Shown: in pieces, positions 27,110 through 35,812 of the stretch | Layout of the letters: every line of letters starts with the position of its first letter | Numbering within the stretch: position 1 is the first letter of the stretch | Assembly: GCF_024707125.1 (NCBI RefSeq) | Contig: NZ_JANQAH010000003.1 | Span: 310,001 to 374,000, forward strand | Source of the DNA: Devosia sp. | GTDB lineage: Bacteria > Pseudomonadota > Alphaproteobacteria > Rhizobiales > Devosiaceae | Direction: 5' to 3' | DNA length: 64,000 nucleotides | The notes under the pieces: model-generated | Told to the model about the DNA's origin: nothing | Database searches by the model: none | Seen by the model: the letters and a program-made list of their open reading frames with translations, nothing else | Made by a program: the position numbers and the translations under genes

Positions 27110-27373
27110 GAGCACCGTCCTCGTTTGGATGAAACAGGTATATCGGTGTTTTACGATGAAGAACAAGGCCGGGCGCGGAGGGCATCGGTCGTTTGGGGTT
27201 TGGGGTTCGGGGCTTGAGTGTGGGGGGTGGGTTGGGGGGTGGGGGCTTAGGGGACTAGGGGGAGACGGTGGATGTCGGAGGAGGTTGGTTAGAACGATTG
27301 TGTTGGCCTGGTTCCGGCCTTCGTTCTCTCGGGTGTCATTCTCACAAAAGCGGGCATCTCATGCCACTAGACA

Positions 27374-27400
27374 GAGATTCCCGCTTTCGCGGGAATGACG
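27374..27400. repeat. GTCAT-flanked intergenic palindrome, copy A
   Basis: Perfect hairpin ATTCCCGC-TTTC-GCGGGAAT followed by GACG. The same unit recurs at 29516-29544 (inverted) and 29556-29585. It lies in a gene-free 590-base stretch (27110-27702) whose other content is a G-rich tract at 27185-27290 and a second palindrome at 27629-27656. Confidence 0.75.
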
Positions 27401-27628
27401 CTGTGGGTGGACGAAGGAGACATGGGCAGACTGGAACGGGCCGTCACCATGAAAGCGTACCCTGGGTTGATAAGCGCAATTGATGAAAAGGCCCCCTGAA
27501 CCATTGGAGTACCTAGTTTAGTCGCTTAGGGAGAAGCGGGGGTAAGTTGCCTGACCAACAGGACGGCCACCGAGGTTTCGATCCCCCGTGGGGGTGCTTT
27601 GGGCTCCAATGGAGTGCCACCCGCCGGC

Positions 27629-27656
27629 TGTCATCCCGGCGAAGGCCGGGATCCAT
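27629..27656. repeat. GTCAT-flanked intergenic palindrome, variant B
   Basis: TGTCATCCCGGC-GAAG-GCCGGGATCC forms an 8-bp stem with the flanking GTCAT that marks the other copies in this window. It lies 47 bases downstream of the glyoxalase-like gene stop, so it may also act as its transcript end. Confidence 0.65.
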
Positions 27657-27702
27657 CTTGATATCTCAGGATGGGGTGACAACCGGGCGTGGGTGAAAGG
27701 TC

Positions 27703-28143
27703 CTACTCCCGCATCAGCCGCATTTGCGGCTGGCCGTTGCCACGGAGGGCGGGTGAGAGGCCGTGGATGTCGACCGTGGCGGTAACGCGCTGGCGATGGG
27801 CGGCGAACATGAAGGTCGGGGTGACGTTGACCGGTTCGTCGAACTGGATGGTCACCTTGTGGTGCTGCATGTCGGTGGACAATTGGAGGCCAATAAGAAG
27901 GCCGCGGAAAGGCTGTTCGAGATAGAAGCCTTTGACGCGCATGCCGACCTGGAAGGGCACGGCGACACGATCGGGCAAGGCCGCGCGGGCTGTGTTCCAA
28001 TCGCGAAAACCGTGGGTGCGAGCGACCTCTTCGAGGGCGGCGCCATGGGTGATCGGTTGGCCGGTTTTGGCGCGCTCTTCGCGCAGGTTTTTGGCCTCGG
28101 ATTTGAGGGTCTGGGCCGAAGGGGTGTCGAGAGAAAAAGACAT
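27703..28143 (-). CDS. Conserved glyoxalase-related protein
   Basis: Protein of 146 aa. The N-terminal 55 residues (LKSEAKNLREERA, THGAALEEVARTHGFRDWNTARA) match a conserved helical module seen in proteins named glyoxalase superfamily in Hyphomicrobiales. The remainder (VPFQVGMRVKGFYLEQPFRG, KVTIQFDEPVNV) looks like a small beta domain. No metal-binding glyoxalase residues can be recognised, so the enzyme name should be treated with caution. It is a single gene with an AGGAGATGACC site before the ATG. Confidence 0.75.
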   Translation of the reverse strand: MSFSLDTPSAQTLKSEAKNLREERAKTGQPITHGAALEEVARTHGFRDWNTARAALPDRVAVPFQVGMRVKGFYLEQPFRGLLIGLQLSTDMQHHKVTIQFDEPVNVTPTFMFAAHRQRVTATVDIHGLSPALRGNGQPQMRLMRE

Positions 28144-28424
28144 GAAAGGTCATCTCCTGGAAGGAGGCGACTGGTCCATGGGTGCCCGCTTTGCCATGAT
28201 GCGCCTCGGAGAGAACCGAAGTGTCACGTTTATGCAGCTGAGCTTCACCATGGACAGATGTCCGCGAGCGGCAGGCGCCAGCAACCGGACGCGTAAATGC
28301 GCCTCGTGGGCCGCGAAGTCAAGATCAGCCGATCAATCGGGGTGATGGCGGCGATCAGACAATTGTGTTGGGCTGCCAGCGCCGGGCGGTCTAGGAACAT
28401 GTGTCTGCCTTGGGTGACCTTCCG

Positions 28425-29198
28425 ATGACCGAAATTCTGCTGCTTCTTGCCGGCCTTCTTGGCGGCGCCGTCAATTCTCTGGCCGGTGGCGGCTCGTTCA
28501 TCGTGTTCCCGGCTCTGCTCTTTGCCGGCGTGCCGCCTGTGCTTGCCAATGCGTCGAATACCTATGCGGCCCTGCCCGGCTATGTCAGCGGCGCGGCGGG
28601 CTATTGGAAATCGGTCGCGCCATACAAGGATCGGCTGGTCGTCTATGGGCTGATCGCGGCCGTGTTCGGCTATATCGGGGCGGAGCTGCTGCTGGTGGTT
28701 TCGGACGAGCAGTTTTCCAAAGTCGTGCCCTGGCTGATGGCCTTTGCGGTGCTGTCCTTCATTTTCGGCAATCGGATCAATGCGACGTTGCGGGCGCGGG
28801 GTGGCGGGCGCAGCGGAATGAAGCTGCTGGGAACAGTGCTTATCCTTTCGCTGCTGGCGGCGGTATCGGTCTATGGCGGGTTCTTCAATGCCGGGCTCGG
28901 CATTCTGCTGCTGGCGTTCCTTGCCATGGCGGGGATGAGCGACATGCATGCGATGAACGGGTTGAAACTGTTCATCTCCTCGACCATCGCGCTCGTGGCC
29001 GTGGCGCGGTTTGTCCTCAACGGCACGATTGACTGGTACCATGGCTCGATTGCGCTGGTGGGGGTGACAACCGGCGGCTATGTCGCGGCGCGGTTGGCGC
29101 GGTATATCCCAACGCAGTGGATCAGGATCGGCGTGATCGTCTATGGGATCGCTATGACGCTCTATTTCTTCTGGACGGCTTACGGCGCCCAGGGCTGA
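28425..29198 (+). CDS. TSUP family membrane transporter
   Basis: Inner-membrane protein of 257 aa with about eight hydrophobic helices and the two TSUP/TauE-like repeats. The first repeat carries GGAVNSLAGGGSFIVFPALL and the second GFFNAGLGILLLAFLAMAGM. The family moves sulfur-containing organic anions such as sulfite, sulfoacetate or taurine-derived acids across the membrane, usually as exporters. The exact substrate is not predictable and no sulfonate genes are adjacent. The ATG at 28425 starts directly at the first helix; a GTG at 28401 is an alternative. Confidence 0.88.
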   Translation: MTEILLLLAGLLGGAVNSLAGGGSFIVFPALLFAGVPPVLANASNTYAALPGYVSGAAGYWKSVAPYKDRLVVYGLIAAVFGYIGAELLLVVSDEQFSKVVPWLMAFAVLSFIFGNRINATLRARGGGRSGMKLLGTVLILSLLAAVSVYGGFFNAGLGILLLAFLAMAGMSDMHAMNGLKLFISSTIALVAVARFVLNGTIDWYHGSIALVGVTTGGYVAARLARYIPTQWIRIGVIVYGIAMTLYFFWTAYGAQG

Positions 29199-29515
29199 GC
29201 GCCGGACGGCGATCTTCGCCTCCGGGGATAATGGATGGACGGAACCTCGGAGCGGCTGGCGCTTCGTGGATAGTGAAATAAGAAGCGTCGCCGCTCCGAG
29301 GTGCCAATTTTTCGGACAGCCCGGAATCGCGCCCTTTGATCGCTCGTCGCAGGGGACGCCGGACCCGAACGCGCGGATGGAGACGATCCACCACGGTTGG
29401 CCCTCCCCGCTACTGTCGTCTGCAGACCGTCCGTGCGGAGTTGTGGGGGAGATTATGGGGGAAATTTCGCGGGCGGGGATAAGTTGGATAGATTTGCTGC
29501 CTCCACCTGCCACAG

Positions 29516-29585
29516 CGTCATCCCCGCGAAAGCGGGGATCTCTGTTTCCGGGTGGGAGATTCCCGCTTTCGCGGGAATGACGTGG
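29516..29585. repeat. Pair of inverted GTCAT-flanked palindromes
   Basis: Two head-to-head copies of the palindrome at 27374. CGTCATCCCCGCGAAAGCGG begins the first (29516-29544) and GAGATTCCCGCTTTCGCGGG the second (29556-29585). They form nested and long-range hairpins. They lie in the 640-base gene-free stretch 29199-29840. Confidence 0.75.
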
Positions 29586-29605
29586 TGATTGAGGGGGCGA
29601 GATGG

Positions 29606-29634
29606 ATTGCCGGGACAAGCCCGGCAATGACGAC
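29606..29634. repeat. GTCAT-flanked palindrome, variant C
   Basis: ATTGCCGGG-ACAAG-CCCGGCAAT followed by GACG: a 9-bp perfect stem with the same ATGACG border as the other repeats, only about 20 bases after the preceding pair. Confidence 0.7.
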
Positions 29635-29663
29635 GGCAGTGGGAGGTTGTGCGGACCGAAGCC

Positions 29664-29830
29664 CCCCCTCACCGACTCCGCTTCGCGGAGCCACCTCTCC
29701 CCGAGAGGGAGAGGAATAAGAGGTGACCACCGACAGAGTCACGGACGCCGACCTGTTCTTCTCCCTCTCGGGGAGAAGGTGGCGCGAAGCTCACCGAATT
29801 CGCAAATGCGAATTCGGTGAGGATGAGGGG
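29664..29830. repeat. Inverted pair of CTCTCCCCGAGAGGGAG-type intergenic repeats
   Basis: The left unit (CCCCCTCACCGACTCCGCTT, then CTCTCCCCGAGAGGGAG) is answered on the other strand by a unit near 29760-29830 (CTCCCTCTCGGGGAGAAGG, then an EcoRI-like palindrome GAATTCGCAAATGCGAATTC, then GAGGATGAGGGGG). Such pieces are common non-coding repeats in this bacterial group. No gene is seen in them. Confidence 0.65.
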
Positions 29831-29840
29831 GACAGCGACC

Positions 29841-30098
29841 CTAAATGAGTACGAGAACTTCAAAGCCCGAAACCTTCAACGCCTCTGCCAGCGCCCTGCC
29901 CTCGGCTCTCCACTCTTCACCCGGCAACACGCTCGCCAGAGGGTCTTCGCGATTGAACGTGGCCTGAAACACGTCGTCCCAGGCGACGAGGCGGGCCAGC
30001 AAGGCCGGTGGCATGTCGAGGTCGCTGGGATCGAGATTGTCGCCCGTTTCGTCCCAAAGGGGCCAGCATTCCCATTCGGGCGCGAGGCGGAGGCGCAT
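29841..30098 (-). CDS. Small conserved-looking protein coupled to molybdopterin oxidoreductase
   Basis: An 85-aa acidic protein (MRLRLAPEWECWPLWDETGD at the start, GEEWRAEGRALAEALKVSGF near the end). Its ATG overlaps the stop of the molybdopterin oxidoreductase by one base (TGATG), a strong sign of translational coupling. I do not recognise a domain. The composition is that of a genuine soluble protein with Trp-rich N-terminus. It may be a dedicated chaperone or accessory protein of the oxidoreductase (inference). Confidence 0.75.
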   Translation of the reverse strand: MRLRLAPEWECWPLWDETGDNLDPSDLDMPPALLARLVAWDDVFQATFNREDPLASVLPGEEWRAEGRALAEALKVSGFEVLVLI

Positions 30099-32191
30099 CA
30101 GTTGGATTTTCGGATCCAGACGGCTGCGTCGTGGAAGGGGGCGCCACCGAAGGGCGGCGCGGGTTGGGCCGTGGTGAGCATGTTGATGCCCTGACCGCCG
30201 CGATGGGCCTTGTTGCGATGGAGGCCCTCGGCGATGAGCGTGCCGGTTGGGAGGCCATCGAAGAGGCGCGCTGTAAGCTGCACTGCGCCGCGATGGTTGC
30301 CGACCGTGACAGGCTCGCCATCGGCGATTTGCTGCGCTGATGCATCCGCGGGATGAATGAAGACGGAGGGTTCGCCTTCGCGCTTCAGGCTGCCGGGGGT
30401 CTGGTTGAACGAGGAGTTCAGGAACGCGCGGGCGGGACTGGTGGCGAGCTTGAAGGGGTGCTCGGCATCGGTCTTTTCGGTGACGTCCCAATGGTCGGCG
30501 AAGCGCGGCATGATCGAAGGGTCGCAAACCCAGCGATAGCCCTTTTTCCTGGCCACCGCGTCCCAATCAGGCTCGAAGCGGAAGCGGCCGTCGGGCCAGC
30601 CGAAGCCCTTGGCGAAGCGGGCGACGTCGTCGGGGCGCTCCTTGTCGATGAAGCCGGTTTTTTGGACTTCTTCGATGGTGGGGAGGCCCGAGCGTGCAAA
30701 GGTTTCGGCGACGACTTCGCGGTCGGTGGTGGCGAAAGTGGGGTCGTCGCTGCCGAGGCGCTGGGCCAGGGCGTTGATGACTTCGTGATTGGAGCGGGCT
30801 TCGCCGGGCGCTTCGACGACGGCGGGGCCGAAGAGAATGCGAGTGTGGCCGCCACGGGTGTAATAATCGTTGTGTTCGAGGAACATGGTGGCGGGCAGGA
30901 CGATGTCCGCCAGTTCGGCCGTTTCGGTCATGAACTGCTCGTGGACGACGAGGAAGAGATCGTCGCGGAGGAAACCCTGGCGCACCAGTGTCTGGTCGGG
31001 GGCGACGCAGGCGGGATTGGTGTTTTGCACGATCATGGCGTGGACCGGGGCGCCGTTTTGCAGGGCGGCGGCATTGCCGGTGAGGATCGGGCCGACTTCG
31101 GACATGTCGAGGAGGCGCGGCGTGCCCTTTTGCAGGTGCGTGCCTTCGAGGCGCGACTTGTCGAGGCCCCAGGTGCCGGAATTGGAATGGAAGGCGCCGC
31201 CGCCGCGATGCTGCCAGGCACCCGTCATGGCGGGGATGGAAAGCGCCGCGTGCATGGCCGTGGCGCCATTGGTCTGGCGGGAGAAGCCGTAGCCGAGGCG
31301 GAAGAAGGTTTTTGGCGTTTTGCCGACGAGGTGGGCGAAGGCTTCGATTTCGGCAACGGATAGGCCGGTGATTTCGGACGCCCATTCGGGCGTGCGCGTC
31401 TGCAAATGCGCTTCGAAATCGGGCGAGAAGTCCGTGTATTTTTCCATGTAGGCGCGGTCGGCGAGGCCATCGCGCAGGAGAACGTGCATGGTCGCTGTCG
31501 CCAGGGCGCCATCGGTGCCGGGACGGAGGACGAGGCCCATGTCGGCCTGGTCCATGGTGGCCGTACGGTAGATGTCGACGACCACGATTTTCGCGCCGCG
31601 GGTTTTGCGGGCCTTCATGGCGTGGGTCATGACGTTGACCTGGGTGTGCACCGCATTGGTGCCCCAGATGACGACGCAATCGCTCTCGGCCATCTGTTCG
31701 GGGTTGACGCCGCCCAAGAGGCCGGTGCCGGCGATGTAGCCCGGCCAGGCTAGGCCGGTGCAGATGGTGTCGTATTGGTGGGAATAGCCACGGACGGCGC
31801 GTAGGCGCTCGATGCCGTCGCGATGGACGTGGCCCATGGTGCCGGCATAGAAATAGGGCCAGATGGCTTCCGGGCCGTGCTGTTCCTCAATGGCAAGGAA
31901 GCGGGTGGCGATTTCGTCGAGGGCTTCGTCCCAGGAAATGCGCTGCCACTGCCCTGCCCCCTTGGGGCCGACACGGCGCATGGGATGGGTCAGGCGCTCG
32001 GGATGGTGGATGCGCTCGGCGTAGCGGGCGACCTTTTCGCAGATGACGCCGGCCGTATAGGGATCGTCCTTGGCGCCGCGGACGCGGCCCACCTTGCCAT
32101 CGGGGAGAATGTCCACATCGAGCGCACAGACCGATGGGCAGTCGTGCGGGCAGACGGAGCGGATGGTGTGGCGGGGCGTGGGGGCGTTCAT
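30098..32191 (-). CDS. Molybdopterin-dependent oxidoreductase with N-terminal [4Fe-4S] site
   Basis: Cytoplasmic-looking DMSO-reductase-family enzyme of 697 aa. Cys14, Cys18, Cys22 and Cys51 form a CX3CX3CX28C [4Fe-4S] site. SWDEALDEIA, VIWGTNAVHTQVNVM and the cofactor-binding HPADASAQQIADGEPVTV in the C-terminal domain are standard for the family. The Mo ligand is probably in the DTICTGLAWPGY segment (Cys). There is no Tat signal and no separate electron-transfer subunit nearby. Relatives include biotin sulfoxide reductase-like and formate dehydrogenase-like proteins; the substrate is unknown. Confidence 0.9.
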   Translation of the reverse strand: MNAPTPRHTIRSVCPHDCPSVCALDVDILPDGKVGRVRGAKDDPYTAGVICEKVARYAERIHHPERLTHPMRRVGPKGAGQWQRISWDEALDEIATRFLAIEEQHGPEAIWPYFYAGTMGHVHRDGIERLRAVRGYSHQYDTICTGLAWPGYIAGTGLLGGVNPEQMAESDCVVIWGTNAVHTQVNVMTHAMKARKTRGAKIVVVDIYRTATMDQADMGLVLRPGTDGALATATMHVLLRDGLADRAYMEKYTDFSPDFEAHLQTRTPEWASEITGLSVAEIEAFAHLVGKTPKTFFRLGYGFSRQTNGATAMHAALSIPAMTGAWQHRGGGAFHSNSGTWGLDKSRLEGTHLQKGTPRLLDMSEVGPILTGNAAALQNGAPVHAMIVQNTNPACVAPDQTLVRQGFLRDDLFLVVHEQFMTETAELADIVLPATMFLEHNDYYTRGGHTRILFGPAVVEAPGEARSNHEVINALAQRLGSDDPTFATTDREVVAETFARSGLPTIEEVQKTGFIDKERPDDVARFAKGFGWPDGRFRFEPDWDAVARKKGYRWVCDPSIMPRFADHWDVTEKTDAEHPFKLATSPARAFLNSSFNQTPGSLKREGEPSVFIHPADASAQQIADGEPVTVGNHRGAVQLTARLFDGLPTGTLIAEGLHRNKAHRGGQGINMLTTAQPAPPFGGAPFHDAAVWIRKSN

Positions 32192-32250
32192 GAGCGGAAA
32201 TTAAAGGAGCCCGCCGCCCGCGACAATCGCATTGTGCTTATGAGTGGAAT

Positions 32251-32272
32251 AAGGGGCGCTGATGCGCCCCTT
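32251..32272 (-). terminator. Hairpin downstream of the membrane-protein gene
   Basis: Perfect 9-bp stem AAGGGGCGC (32251-32259) with GCGCCCCTT (32264-32272) and a TGAT loop, just after the stop of the minus-strand gene at 32277. The T-tract on that strand is weak (TTATTCC), so it may be a partial terminator. Confidence 0.55.
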
Positions 32273-32276
32273 TTCG

Positions 32277-32897
32277 TTACAGCGTTGCGAAGGCCTTGGT
32301 GGCCGTTTCGGCATTGCGCATGGCGCGTGTGGCGGCGTGCTTGGCGAGCTGGGAGGCGCCACCGTGGAACTGGGAGAAGGTGATGCGACCCGATGTGCCG
32401 GTGATGGTGATGCCGCGCCAGTTGGGATTGACGGAGCGGACATCGGCCCAATCGAGGGTCGTCTCAGTGCCACGAGCGGTACGCTGGGTCACCTGGCGGT
32501 TGTCCCAGCGGGTATTGGTGAAAAGCCCGGCCATGCCGATGCCGATGGAGCCGGCAGCGAGGAGAAGCACGGCGAGATAGGTGGCGACGAGCTGGGTGGT
32601 GTCCGCCGCTTCGCCCATGAAGATCACGGCAAAGAGCAGCACGGCGGCCAGGGCGGCCGAGCCGTAGCAGGCGAAATATTCGACGAGCGACGGGCGCAGC
32701 TCGGACCAGCCGCCTTCGACCGTGATGCCCTCTTCAGGCTGGACGAGGCGCAGGGCGAGGAATGCCGCATAGCCAAAGGCCACCACGCCGGCGGCGCGAG
32801 AGAGCGGCAGATGGGCCGTCATGGGCAAATATTTGAGGGCAATGAGAAGGGTAATCACGAAAAGCGGCAAAGCCACTTCCTGCCAACGCAAGGGCAC
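32277..32897 (-). CDS. Membrane protein of unknown function
   Basis: Protein of about 206 aa with four hydrophobic helices in the first 130 residues and a cytoplasmic C-terminal domain (RGTETTLDWADVRSVNPNWRGITITG) that resembles a PH-like beta domain. I favour the GTG at 32897 because ACGGAGATAC upstream is a good ribosome binding site. A TTG at 32933 would add 12 residues. No family could be named, and no neighbours explain it. Confidence 0.65.
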   Translation of the reverse strand: MPLRWQEVALPLFVITLLIALKYLPMTAHLPLSRAAGVVAFGYAAFLALRLVQPEEGITVEGGWSELRPSLVEYFACYGSAALAAVLLFAVIFMGEAADTTQLVATYLAVLLLAAGSIGIGMAGLFTNTRWDNRQVTQRTARGTETTLDWADVRSVNPNWRGITITGTSGRITFSQFHGGASQLAKHAATRAMRNAETATKAFATL

Positions 32898-32933
32898 GCT
32901 TGTATCTCCGTAAGGTGCAAGCCGGTGACGCAA

Positions 32934-33232
32934 TTTCGGCGAGTGAATATCGTGAAGAGTACAGAGCCAACGTGATTTGACTATTCACATTTCCGCCATG
33001 AGCCCCGTGGCGGCGTCGCGGGGCGCGTGATGTTGCGAAAGCGCAACCTTGTCCTTTGAGTCAAATGCCTCAAATAGTGATTCAAGCGCTTGGCATCGAG
33101 ATTCCGCTGGCGAAGGCAACATATTGAAATAGCGCCACTATTTTGACGCGAACTGCGTCTCGGCTGCCCGGGTGTGCTGGCCAGCCAATATTTGCGACGG
33201 ACGTTGTGCGCGAGCCATCGTAGTGGGGCTAG
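32934..33232. other. Non-coding stretch with several short palindromes
   Basis: About 300 bases without a gene, upstream of the membrane protein and downstream of the helicase. It holds a small hairpin TTGCG-AAAG-CGCAA (33033-33046), TTTGAGTCAAATGCCTCAAA (33055-33074; 6-bp arms) and AAATAG-CGCCA-CTATTT (33127-33143). They could be operators or a small RNA; no promoter or terminator was convincing. Confidence 0.4.
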
Positions 33233-35296
33233 CTACCACATGCCTCTCATCTTGGCGGCGATATCGACCACGGCCGGCTGGGCCGGGCGAATATCGTCAC
33301 GGATCGGTGTTACCGGTGGCCAGAGAATGTCTTCAAAAAATGCCGTCATCGACCTCGGAATGAATCGCGTGCGCTGCGCATAGAGGTGGCGATCACCGCT
33401 TCTGGTCTGCTGGGTGACATAGAAGCGCTGCGGCACCATCAGATGCAGCTCGTCCTTGGCGCGGGTCATCGCTACATAGAGGAGACGCCGCTCCTCTTCG
33501 AGTTCGTGGGTGGAGCCCGTGCCCAGGTCGGAGGGTATGCAACCGTCCACGACGTTGAGGACATGCACGGACTTCCATTCCTGCCCCTTGGCCGAATGGA
33601 TGGTGGATAAAATGAGATAGTCTTCGTCGCGAAGAGGTACGCCCGGCTGATCACTGGTGGCATCCGGGGGATCGAGTGTCAGTTCCGTAAGGAACCGCTC
33701 TCGGCTGGCATAGCCGGCGGCGATCTGTTCGAGCTGGACGATATCGGCAACGCGAACTGCTGCGTCCTCATGAGCCATTTCAAGCAGAGGTTCGTACCAT
33801 TGCCTGACATAGGCAAGCTCGAGCGGCCAGGTGGTTTCCCTGGCCGAGAGGCGGCCAACCAGCGTGACAAGGTCGGTCCAATGTGATCCGGACTTGGCTG
33901 GAACTGGAATTTCGGAAAAGGCCCAGACCGGGTCGGCGCTGGCGCCTAAAGAGTCGAGAGCGCGACCCGCCGTGCCCGGCCCGACACCCGGCATCAGTTG
34001 CAGCACACGAAACCCCGCGACGCGATCGCGCGGATTTTCCACCCAGCGCAGAATGGCCAGCAGATCCTTGATATGCGCTGCATCCAGGAATTTCAGGCCC
34101 CCGAACTTCACGAATGGAATGTTCCTGCGCGTCAGCTCGATCTCAAGCGGCCCCGAATGGCTCGATGTGCGGAACAGCACAGCCTGCTGTTTCAGCGGCG
34201 TGCCGGCTTCCCGCGCCTCAAGAATGGACTTGGCTACATAGCCGACCTGGTCGGCCTCATCCTTGACGGTGACGAGGAGTGGCTTTGCATCGGAAACCCG
34301 TTCGGACCACAGGTTCTTGGTGAAGCGTTCCGAAGCCTGTTCGATCACGGCATTGGCAGCGGCAAGGATCGGCTGGGTGGAGCGATAGTTTCGATCAAGC
34401 GTGACAATATCGGCGGCCGGCGTGAAGGCGCCCGGAAAGTCGAGGATATTGCGCACGGTAGCGGCGCGGAAGGAATAGATCGACTGGGCATCATCGCCCA
34501 CAACCGTCATCCCTCGCCCATCCGGCCGCATGGCAAGCAGGATCGCTGCCTGCAGCCGATTGGTGTCCTGATACTCGTCAACGAGGATATGGTCAAACAG
34601 ATCTGACACCTGCCGGGCGATCGCGGGCTCGGCCATCATGCCGGCCCAATAGAGCAGCAGGTCGTCGTAATCGAGCACATTCTGCTGCTGCTTGGCCTCG
34701 ACATAGGCGCCGAACAAAGTGCGCAATTCCTTCGACCACATGGCGCACCATGGAAATACCGTCTTCAGCACCTCGTCGAGATCGGCCTGCGCGTTGACCA
34801 CGCGTGAATAGATCGCAAGGCAGGTGCCCTTGGTGGGAAAGCGCGTTGCCGCTTCACTGAATTTCAGCTCGTGGCGAACCAGATTCATCAGGTCAGCCGA
34901 GTCTTCGCGGTCATGGATCGTGAAAGCAGGGTCGAGACCGATCTGGTGGGCATGCTCGCGCAAGAGCCTCGCGCCGATACCGTGGAAGGTGCCGGACCAG
35001 GTCAGCGCATCGGACACTGCCCCAGAACTGATACCGAGAATTTTGCCGGCAATCCTCTCGACCCGTCGCGCCATTTCGCTGGCGGCGCGGCGCGAGAAGG
35101 TCAGGAGCAGTATGCGCAGGGGATCGGCGCCATTGGCGATGAGATGGGCAACGCGATGGGCAAGCGTATTGGTTTTGCCCGAACCGGCACCGGCGATGAC
35201 GAGAAGCGGCTTTGGTGTCGGTTCACCGACACCGTGCACGACGGCCGCACGCTGATTGGTGTTGAGCGCATCGAGATAGGTTGTGTCGGCAGGCAC
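33233..35296 (-). CDS. UvrD/PcrA-family ATP-dependent DNA helicase
   Basis: Superfamily 1A helicase of 687 aa with all motifs: Walker A AGAGSGKTNT, motif II LVDEYQDTN, motif III VGDDAQSIYSFR, motif IV-type LDRNYRST, motif V STIHSAKGQEWKSV and motif VI RLLYVAMTRAK. It likely translocates 3'-5' on DNA in repair or conflict resolution. It uses a GTG start at 35296. At 687 aa it is a little shorter than classical UvrD and lacks the usual C-terminal extension. It is probably an extra UvrD paralogue rather than the housekeeping copy. Confidence 0.92.
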   Translation of the reverse strand: MPADTTYLDALNTNQRAAVVHGVGEPTPKPLLVIAGAGSGKTNTLAHRVAHLIANGADPLRILLLTFSRRAASEMARRVERIAGKILGISSGAVSDALTWSGTFHGIGARLLREHAHQIGLDPAFTIHDREDSADLMNLVRHELKFSEAATRFPTKGTCLAIYSRVVNAQADLDEVLKTVFPWCAMWSKELRTLFGAYVEAKQQQNVLDYDDLLLYWAGMMAEPAIARQVSDLFDHILVDEYQDTNRLQAAILLAMRPDGRGMTVVGDDAQSIYSFRAATVRNILDFPGAFTPAADIVTLDRNYRSTQPILAAANAVIEQASERFTKNLWSERVSDAKPLLVTVKDEADQVGYVAKSILEAREAGTPLKQQAVLFRTSSHSGPLEIELTRRNIPFVKFGGLKFLDAAHIKDLLAILRWVENPRDRVAGFRVLQLMPGVGPGTAGRALDSLGASADPVWAFSEIPVPAKSGSHWTDLVTLVGRLSARETTWPLELAYVRQWYEPLLEMAHEDAAVRVADIVQLEQIAAGYASRERFLTELTLDPPDATSDQPGVPLRDEDYLILSTIHSAKGQEWKSVHVLNVVDGCIPSDLGTGSTHELEEERRLLYVAMTRAKDELHLMVPQRFYVTQQTRSGDRHLYAQRTRFIPRSMTAFFEDILWPPVTPIRDDIRPAQPAVVDIAAKMRGMW

Positions 35297-35487
35297 GAAT
35301 CGTTCCCCGGTATTTGGCTCCTAAGGGAAGTCATTCTCCTTTTGTTCGCAAGCACTCCGCGGGCGTCGCCCCATCACAATCGCGGCCTGTGTGCCGAGTA
35401 GCAGGTCCTAGCTGGTGAGGTCGTCCGGTCTCGCACGGCAACGGTATCGATCGTCACTCGTTCTTCCCGGCAAATAGGAGGACCGTC

Positions 35488-35796
35488 ATGAATACTGCCA
35501 ACCTTCAAATCGAGGGCCTGCTCATGGCCATTGCCGGATTGAACCGGCTGCTGGTCGCCAAGGGGATCGCCAGCGTCGAGGAGATCGACAAGTCCCTCGC
35601 CCGGTCAGAACAGGGTGTTCTCGGCGATGACCGCGTGGTTGAAGATCTCTCGCCGGCCAATCGCGACGCTATCGCCTTCCCCATTCGGCTGTTGCGGCTG
35701 GCCAATAATATGGGCGACGGGGCCGGCACGGCGTCTTTTGCAGAATTGGCCCGCATGGTTGGGGAGACCAAGGGCAAGGACAACGATCAGCTATAG
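35488..35796 (+). CDS. Hypothetical protein
   Basis: A 102-aa predicted soluble, helical protein (IEGLLMAIAGLNRLLVAKGI, then VEEIDKSLARSEQGVLGDDR). TAGGAGGACC before the ATG is a strong ribosome binding site, which supports it as real. No domain was recognised. It is a lone plus-strand gene between the helicase and the convergent GMC gene. The middle section (ATEEIDRALAQ-like) resembles many small conserved proteins, but nothing can be assigned. Confidence 0.7.
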   Translation: MNTANLQIEGLLMAIAGLNRLLVAKGIASVEEIDKSLARSEQGVLGDDRVVEDLSPANRDAIAFPIRLLRLANNMGDGAGTASFAELARMVGETKGKDNDQL

Positions 35797-35812
35797 GCCG
35801 CTGCGGCGGGAC

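Noticed and set aside
27374..29634. CRISPR array
   Set aside because: Repeats are palindromic, few, of different types and unevenly spaced, with no cas genes.
28245..29672. A 475-codon minus-strand open frame
   Set aside because: Antisense to the TSUP transporter and passes through intergenic repeats.
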